This document shows positions 59,989 through 64,000 of a stretch of DNA of 64,000 nucleotides, one piece after another. Origin of the DNA: Ideonella dechloratans (GTDB lineage Bacteria > Pseudomonadota > Gammaproteobacteria > Burkholderiales > Burkholderiaceae_C). Location: contig NZ_CP088081.1 in assembly GCF_021049305.1 (NCBI RefSeq), positions 2,108,001-2,172,000 of the forward strand, read 5' to 3'. Numbering within the stretch: position 1 is the stretch's first letter; every line of letters begins with the position of its first letter. The notes below the pieces were generated by a model. That model saw only the letters and a program-made list of their open reading frames with translations, had not been told where the DNA came from and made no database searches. The position numbers were made by a program, and so were the translations under genes.

Positions 59989-60705
59989 TCACTCCCCCAG
60001 ATAGGCGGCGCGCACCTTGGGGTCGTTGAGCAGGTCCTGGGCCGGGCCGGTCATGCTGACCTCGCCGGAGTCCAGCACATAGCCGCGGTCGGCCAGGGCC
60101 AGCGCCCGGCTGGCGTTCTGCTCGACCAGCAGCATCGTCGTGCCCTGCGCGTGGATGGTCTGCACCACCTCGAAGATCTTGTCCACCATGATCGGCGACA
60201 GGCCCATGCTCGGCTCGTCGAGCAGCAGCACCTTGGGCCGCGCCATCAGCGCCCGGCCCATGGCCAGCATCTGCTGCTCACCGCCGCTCATCGTGCCGGC
60301 CAGCTGGTGCGCCCGCTCCTTCAGGCGCGGGAAGATGCCGAAGACCTTCTCGATGTCGGCCTCGATCTCGTCGTCCTGGCGCACGTAGGCGCCCATCTGC
60401 AGGTTCTCCACGATGGTCATGCGCGTGAAGGTGCCCCGTCCTTCAGGGATCATCACCAGGCCCTGGCGCGCCAGGTCCCAGGCGCCCTGGCCCTTGATGC
60501 TCTTGCCCAGGAATTCGATGTTGCCCGCGGCCACCGGCTGCAGCCCGGTGATGGCCTTGAGGGTCGTGGTCTTGCCCGCCCCGTTGGCCCCGATCAGGCT
60601 CACCAGTTCGCCCTCGCGCACCTCGAAGTCGATGCCCTTGACCGCCTGGATGCCGCCGTAGGCCACCTTCAGGCCGCTGACCTTCAGCAAGGTTTGTGCT
60701 GTCAT
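59989..60705 (-). CDS. livF: Branched-chain amino acid ABC transporter ATPase LivF
   Basis: A 238-residue ABC ATPase. Walker A is LIGANGAGKTTTLKAITGLQ, the signature TMSGGEQQMLAMGRAL and Walker B VLLLDEPSMGLSPIMVDKIF, followed by the histidine-switch-equivalent LLVEQNASRALALADRGYVL. LivF pairs with LivG on the LivHM permease. The ATG at 60705 starts the family N-terminus (LLKVSGLKVAYGGIQAVKG) and follows livG by 26 bp. Confidence 0.96.
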   Translation of the reverse strand: MTAQTLLKVSGLKVAYGGIQAVKGIDFEVREGELVSLIGANGAGKTTTLKAITGLQPVAAGNIEFLGKSIKGQGAWDLARQGLVMIPEGRGTFTRMTIVENLQMGAYVRQDDEIEADIEKVFGIFPRLKERAHQLAGTMSGGEQQMLAMGRALMARPKVLLLDEPSMGLSPIMVDKIFEVVQTIHAQGTTMLLVEQNASRALALADRGYVLDSGEVSMTGPAQDLLNDPKVRAAYLGE

Positions 60706-60731
60706 GTCTGTGTGCTCTTGTCGTGTGCGGG

Positions 60732-61502
60732 TCAGTGGTGGCCGGCGCCCAGGTAGGCTTCGATCACCTTCTCGTTCTTCTGCACTTCCGCGGGCGTGCC
60801 TTCGGCGATCTGCTTGCCGTAGTCCAGCACCGTCACGCGGTCGCACAGGCCCATGACCAGCTTGACGTCGTGTTCGATCAGCAGGATGGTGCGCCCGTCC
60901 TTGCGGATGCGGTCGATCAGCTCTCTGAGGACGACCTTCTCGGTGGCGTTCATGCCCGCGGCGGGCTCGTCCAGCGCGATGAGCTTGGGGTCGGTGGCCA
61001 GGGCCCGGGCGATCTCCAGGCGGCGCTGGTCGCCGTAGCTCAGGGTGCGGGCCTTGTAGGGGGCGTACTTGCCGATGCCCACGTAGTCCAGCAGTTCCTG
61101 CGCGCGCTGGCGGATGGCGGCTTCCTCGGCCTTGAAGCTGGGGGTGCGCAGCACCGCGCCCAGCAGGCCCGAGCCGCTGCGCACGTGGCGGCCCACCATC
61201 ACGTTCTCCAGCGCGGTCATCTCGGCGAACAGCCGGATGTTCTGGAAGGTGCGCGCGATGCCGGCCTTGGCCACCTGGTGCACGGCCTGCGGGGTGTAGG
61301 CCAGCCCGCCGAGCATGAAGCTGCCGCCGTCGGGGGTGTACAGCCCGGTGATGACGTTGAAGAAGGTGGTCTTGCCTGCGCCGTTGGGGCCGATCAGGCC
61401 GTAGACCTGGCCTTCGTGGATGCTCAGGCTGACGTCGCTGAGGGCCTGCAGTCCGCCGAAGCGCTTGGAGGCGCCCTGGACCTTGAAGACTTCTTGGCTC
61501 AT
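60732..61502 (-). CDS. livG: Branched-chain amino acid ABC transporter ATPase LivG
   Basis: A 256-residue ABC ATPase. Walker A is LIGPNGAGKTTFFNVITGLY, the long LivG insert contains RTFQNIRLFAEMTALENVMV, the signature is TLSYGDQRRLEIARALATDP and Walker B is LIALDEPAAGMNATEKVVLR. The ATG at 61502 matches the family start (EVFKVQGASKRFGGLQALSD). It lies between livM and livF with 31-bp and 26-bp spacers. Confidence 0.96.
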   Translation of the reverse strand: MSQEVFKVQGASKRFGGLQALSDVSLSIHEGQVYGLIGPNGAGKTTFFNVITGLYTPDGGSFMLGGLAYTPQAVHQVAKAGIARTFQNIRLFAEMTALENVMVGRHVRSGSGLLGAVLRTPSFKAEEAAIRQRAQELLDYVGIGKYAPYKARTLSYGDQRRLEIARALATDPKLIALDEPAAGMNATEKVVLRELIDRIRKDGRTILLIEHDVKLVMGLCDRVTVLDYGKQIAEGTPAEVQKNEKVIEAYLGAGHH

Positions 61503-61533
61503 GGTGTGGTGTGTCCTTCTTGTTCTTCTGGTC

Positions 61534-62631
61534 TCACTTGGCCGGGGCCGGGGCGGCCTTGCCATGTTCCGGCGCGGGCCACAGGCCGCGCGGGCGCAGC
61601 AGCATGATGGCGATCATGGCCAGGGCGATGAGCAGCTGGCGCAGGATGGCCGCGTCCAGCCGCCCGTCGGTGAGCATCTGCAGCGGGCCGGCCACGTAGC
61701 GCAGCACTTCGGGCATGGCCGCCAGCAGCACTGCCCCCAGGATGACCCCGGGGATGTGGCCCATGCCGCCGAGCACGACCATGGCCACGATCATCTCGGA
61801 CTCCATCAGCGAGAAGGATTCGGGCGAGACGAAGCTCTGGAAGGCGGCGAACATGGAGCCGGAGATGCCGCCGAAGGTGGCGCCCATGCCGAAGGCCAGC
61901 AGCTTGAGGTTGCGGGTGTTCAGGCCCATGGCCTTGGCCGCGATCTCGTCTTCGCGGATGGCCATCCAGGCCCGGCCGATGCGCGAGTCCGCCAGGCGCT
62001 GGCAGATGATGACGGTGACGATCACCAGGGCCAGGAACAGGTAGTAGTACAGGGTGACCGAGGGCAGTTCGTGGCCGAACAGGTGCAGCGGCTCGCTGAA
62101 GTCCAGGGAGCCGATCTTCATGGGCTCGATCTGGCCGATGCCGCGCGGGCCGTTGGTGATGTTGATCGGGTACTCCAGGTTGTTCATGAACACCCGGATG
62201 ATCTCGCCGAAGCCCAGGGTGACGATGGCCAGGTAGTCCCCGCGCAGCTTCAGCGTGGGCGCGCCCAGCAGCATGCCCGCGCCGGCCGCCAGCAGCGCCG
62301 CCAAGGGGATGACCGCCCAGATGGGCGTGTGCAGCCCGTTGGGGAACATCGCCTTGATCCACTCGAAGTTGTCGGTGAGCTGCGGGCTGGCCAAGAGCGC
62401 GTACATGTAGGCGCCCACGGCGTAGAAGGCGACGTAGCCCAGGTCCAAGAGGCCCGCGTAGCCCACCACGATGTTCAGGCCCAGGGCCAGCATCACGTAC
62501 AGCAGGGCCAGCGCCATGATGCGCACCCAGCCCTGGCCGAACTGCGCGGCCCACAGCGGCAGCACCAGCAGCAGCACGCCGGCCACCAGGAACACCACGA
62601 TCTTGGTTGTCTTGTTCATCTCTGCAAACAT
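61534..62631 (-). CDS. livM: Branched-chain amino acid ABC transporter permease LivM
   Basis: A 365-residue permease with about nine membrane segments, including IMALALLYVMLALGLNIVVG, LLDLGYVAFYAVGAYMYALL and LAIVTLGFGEIIRVFMNNLE, the family's cytoplasmic coupling-loop area. The C-terminus runs MIAIMLLRPRGLWPAPEHG. A purine-rich AGAGGAAC stands upstream of the ATG at 62631; a second ATG at 62619 also follows GCAGAG closely. It is 19 bp downstream of livH. Confidence 0.95.
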   Translation of the reverse strand: MFAEMNKTTKIVVFLVAGVLLLVLPLWAAQFGQGWVRIMALALLYVMLALGLNIVVGYAGLLDLGYVAFYAVGAYMYALLASPQLTDNFEWIKAMFPNGLHTPIWAVIPLAALLAAGAGMLLGAPTLKLRGDYLAIVTLGFGEIIRVFMNNLEYPINITNGPRGIGQIEPMKIGSLDFSEPLHLFGHELPSVTLYYYLFLALVIVTVIICQRLADSRIGRAWMAIREDEIAAKAMGLNTRNLKLLAFGMGATFGGISGSMFAAFQSFVSPESFSLMESEMIVAMVVLGGMGHIPGVILGAVLLAAMPEVLRYVAGPLQMLTDGRLDAAILRQLLIALAMIAIMLLRPRGLWPAPEHGKAAPAPAK

Positions 62632-62650
62632 GGTCTTGGGTTCCTCTGCC

Positions 62651-63580
62651 TCAGGCGCGGTCGGCCACGCGTTCGCCCATCAGGCCCGAGGGGCGCAGGG
62701 TGAGCACCAGGATCAGCACGAGGAAGGCGAAGATGTCCACGTACTGGCTGCCGAAGACGCCGTTGGTCAGGTCGCCCAGGTAGCCCGCGCCGATGGCTTC
62801 GATCAGGCCCAGCAGCACGCCGCCGACCATCGCCCCGGTGAGGTTGCCGATGCCGCCGAACACGGCCGCGGTGAAGGCCTTGAGCCCCGGCAGGAAGCCC
62901 ATGGTGTGCTGCACGGTGCCGTAGTTGAGCGCCCACATGATCCCGGCGATGGCCGCCAGCGAGGCGCCGATCACGAAGGTCAGCGAGATGATGAAGTCCG
63001 GCTTGACCCCCATCAGGCCGGCCACCCGCGGGTTCTCGGCCGTGGCCCGCATGGCCCGGCCCAGCTTGGTCTTGTTGACCAGCCACAAGAGACCGGCCAG
63101 CACCGCCACCGTGCTGCCCAGGATCAGCAGCTGCGTGACCGTGATCACCGGCCCGTCGGCCCACAGGAAGAACACGTCCGTGGGCAGCAGCGGCGGAAAC
63201 GGCTTGGGATTGGGCTTCCAGATCATCATGGCCAGCGTCTGCAGCAGCAGGCTCATGCCCATGGCCGTGATCAGCGGCGCCAGCCGCGGCGCGTTGCGCA
63301 GCGGCCGGTAGGCGATCTTCTCCACCAGGAAGTTCAGCACCGAGCACGCCAGGATCGCGATGGGCAGCGAGATCAGCAGCAGCGCCCAGCCCGGCAGGCC
63401 CGAGTCCGCCAGCGCCGTGACCACCGACCACGACACCATCGCACCCACCATCAGCACCTCGCCGTGCGCGAAATTGATCAGGCTGATGATCCCGTACACC
63501 ATCGTGTAGCCCAGTGCCACCAGAGCGTACATGCTCCCCAGCACCAGGCCGTTGATGATCTGTTGAACGAAGATGTCCAT
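62651..63580 (-). CDS. livH: Branched-chain amino acid ABC transporter permease LivH
   Basis: A 309-residue permease starting FVQQIINGLVLGSMYALVAL, with LGYTMVYGIISLINFAHGEV, FLVEKIAYRPLRNAPRLAPL and AFTAAVFGGIGNLTGAMVGG, the family loop that contacts the ATPases. It forms the membrane channel with LivM. As the first gene of livHMGF followed by two binding-protein genes, it lies about 55 bp downstream of a sigma-54-like promoter. Confidence 0.96.
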   Translation of the reverse strand: MDIFVQQIINGLVLGSMYALVALGYTMVYGIISLINFAHGEVLMVGAMVSWSVVTALADSGLPGWALLLISLPIAILACSVLNFLVEKIAYRPLRNAPRLAPLITAMGMSLLLQTLAMMIWKPNPKPFPPLLPTDVFFLWADGPVITVTQLLILGSTVAVLAGLLWLVNKTKLGRAMRATAENPRVAGLMGVKPDFIISLTFVIGASLAAIAGIMWALNYGTVQHTMGFLPGLKAFTAAVFGGIGNLTGAMVGGVLLGLIEAIGAGYLGDLTNGVFGSQYVDIFAFLVLILVLTLRPSGLMGERVADRA

Positions 63581-63898
63581 TCAAAAACCTTGTGGTTGTG
63601 CGGCGAACCGCGTCCAGACAATGACACCCCCTATCGCACGGCCTGTGCCAGCTGGGGTAAGCACCAAGATGGGTCAGGGATAACCCCGCCGTTTTCGGGC
63701 CGAAACCGCCTGTTTGCCCCGCCCCGGTGCCCTGCCATGCACGCCGCCCGTGCGGGCATGGGGCGATGATCCACACCGCCATTTCGGCGCATAGTGCGGT
63801 TTTCCACACCACCCACCCCGCCCGGGGGCGAAACACCCCGCGCCGGCCTGCGTCGGACTGCGCCAGGGGCCTTGGCTTTGGGCACACTACGCACCCTG
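63581..63898. other. Intergenic region upstream of livH
   Basis: About 320 bp between livH and the divergent gene at the window end. Apart from the sigma-54-type promoter I see no RNA gene, repeat or convincing ORF. Confidence 0.5.
63635..63650 (-). promoter_or_regulatory. Sigma-54-type promoter of the liv operon
   Basis: On the minus strand TGGCACAGGCCGTGCG keeps the invariant -24 GG and -12 GC at 10-bp spacing and most of the TGGCAC-N5-TTGC consensus. It lies about 55 bp upstream of livH. A half-site resembling an NtrC site (TTGGTGC, about 63660-63670) is nearby. Nitrogen control would suit an amino acid importer. Confidence 0.55.
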
Positions 63899-64000
63899 AT
63901 GCCCGTGTCCTTCCCCGCTCTGTCCCCTCCGGATGCCCGGCCGCTGCGTCAGCGGCTGCTGCGTTCGGGCCTGCTGCTGCTGGGGGTGCTGGCCTGGGTC
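63899..64000 (+). CDS. Start of a membrane-associated protein, 3'-truncated
   Basis: An open frame starts at the ATG at 63899 and runs off the window. It encodes a short Pro-rich segment, then LRQRLLRSGLLLLGVLAWV, a basic stretch followed by a hydrophobic segment typical of a first transmembrane helix or signal anchor, as in sensor kinases. No ribosome binding site is obvious and the family cannot be named from 34 codons. It is divergent from the liv operon. Confidence 0.45.
   Translation, partial: MPVSFPALSPPDARPLRQRLLRSGLLLLGVLAWV

Overview
The window is G+C-rich, gene-dense chromosome from a betaproteobacterium, most likely a member of the Burkholderiales (Leptothrix/Ideonella/Rubrivivax-like). 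Supporting signs are the gene neighbourhoods (dnaX-ebfC-recR beside ffs, gloB divergent from a methyltransferase-rnhA pair, DUF1800-DUF1501, liv operon with tandem LivK proteins) and the style of the -10 elements. It is almost entirely housekeeping and metabolic sequence. I see no phage, insertion sequence, CRISPR array or defence island.

Layout. 0-12 kb: the end of a PLP aminotransferase, a FimV-like membrane protein, tRNA-Arg(TCT), an A+T-richer acyltransferase, a manganese-riboswitch-controlled GDT1/UPF0016 exporter, a DUF1501/DUF1800 pair, small unknown proteins including a clearly A+T-rich orphan, and tRNA-Pro(TGG). 11-18 kb: RraA-like protein, Lrp regulator and EamA exporter, an MFS/AraC divergent pair, then NAD synthesis (nadA, nadC, a ComFB-like protein, and nadB facing them). 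19.7-30 kb, minus strand: clpB with a sigma-32 promoter, then a long run alaA-hom-thrC-mobB-moeA-moaD-moaE-flavin reductase that mixes threonine and molybdenum cofactor synthesis. 30-38.5 kb: Bcp peroxiredoxin, PIN-PhoH ATPase, NlpC/P60 hydrolase, moaA, rnhA, methyltransferase, gloB and mltD. 38.5-49 kb: recR, ebfC, dnaX, a divergent PurM paralogue, the 4.5S SRP RNA, an FAD oxidoreductase, an amidohydrolase-like protein, glutathione peroxidase and a small overlapping operon (enoyl-CoA hydratase, cyclophilin, SDR, DinB). 49-57.4 kb: acyl-CoA synthetase, then a tandem glycine riboswitch controlling gcvT-gcvH-gcvP-sdaA. 57.4-63.6 kb: a branched-chain amino acid ABC transporter (livH-M-G-F plus two LivK paralogues) behind a sigma-54-like promoter. 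The window ends inside a new plus-strand gene.

The main regulatory content is RNA-based: a yybP-ykoY Mn2+ riboswitch and a tandem glycine riboswitch. Several genes have a -10 box so close to the ATG that the mRNA is probably leaderless or nearly so. The most unusual local structures are two divergent genes whose start codons overlap in one CATG, and a possible leaderless 23-codon leader ORF running through a terminator upstream of the PhoH gene. I found no convincing wholly new multi-gene system.
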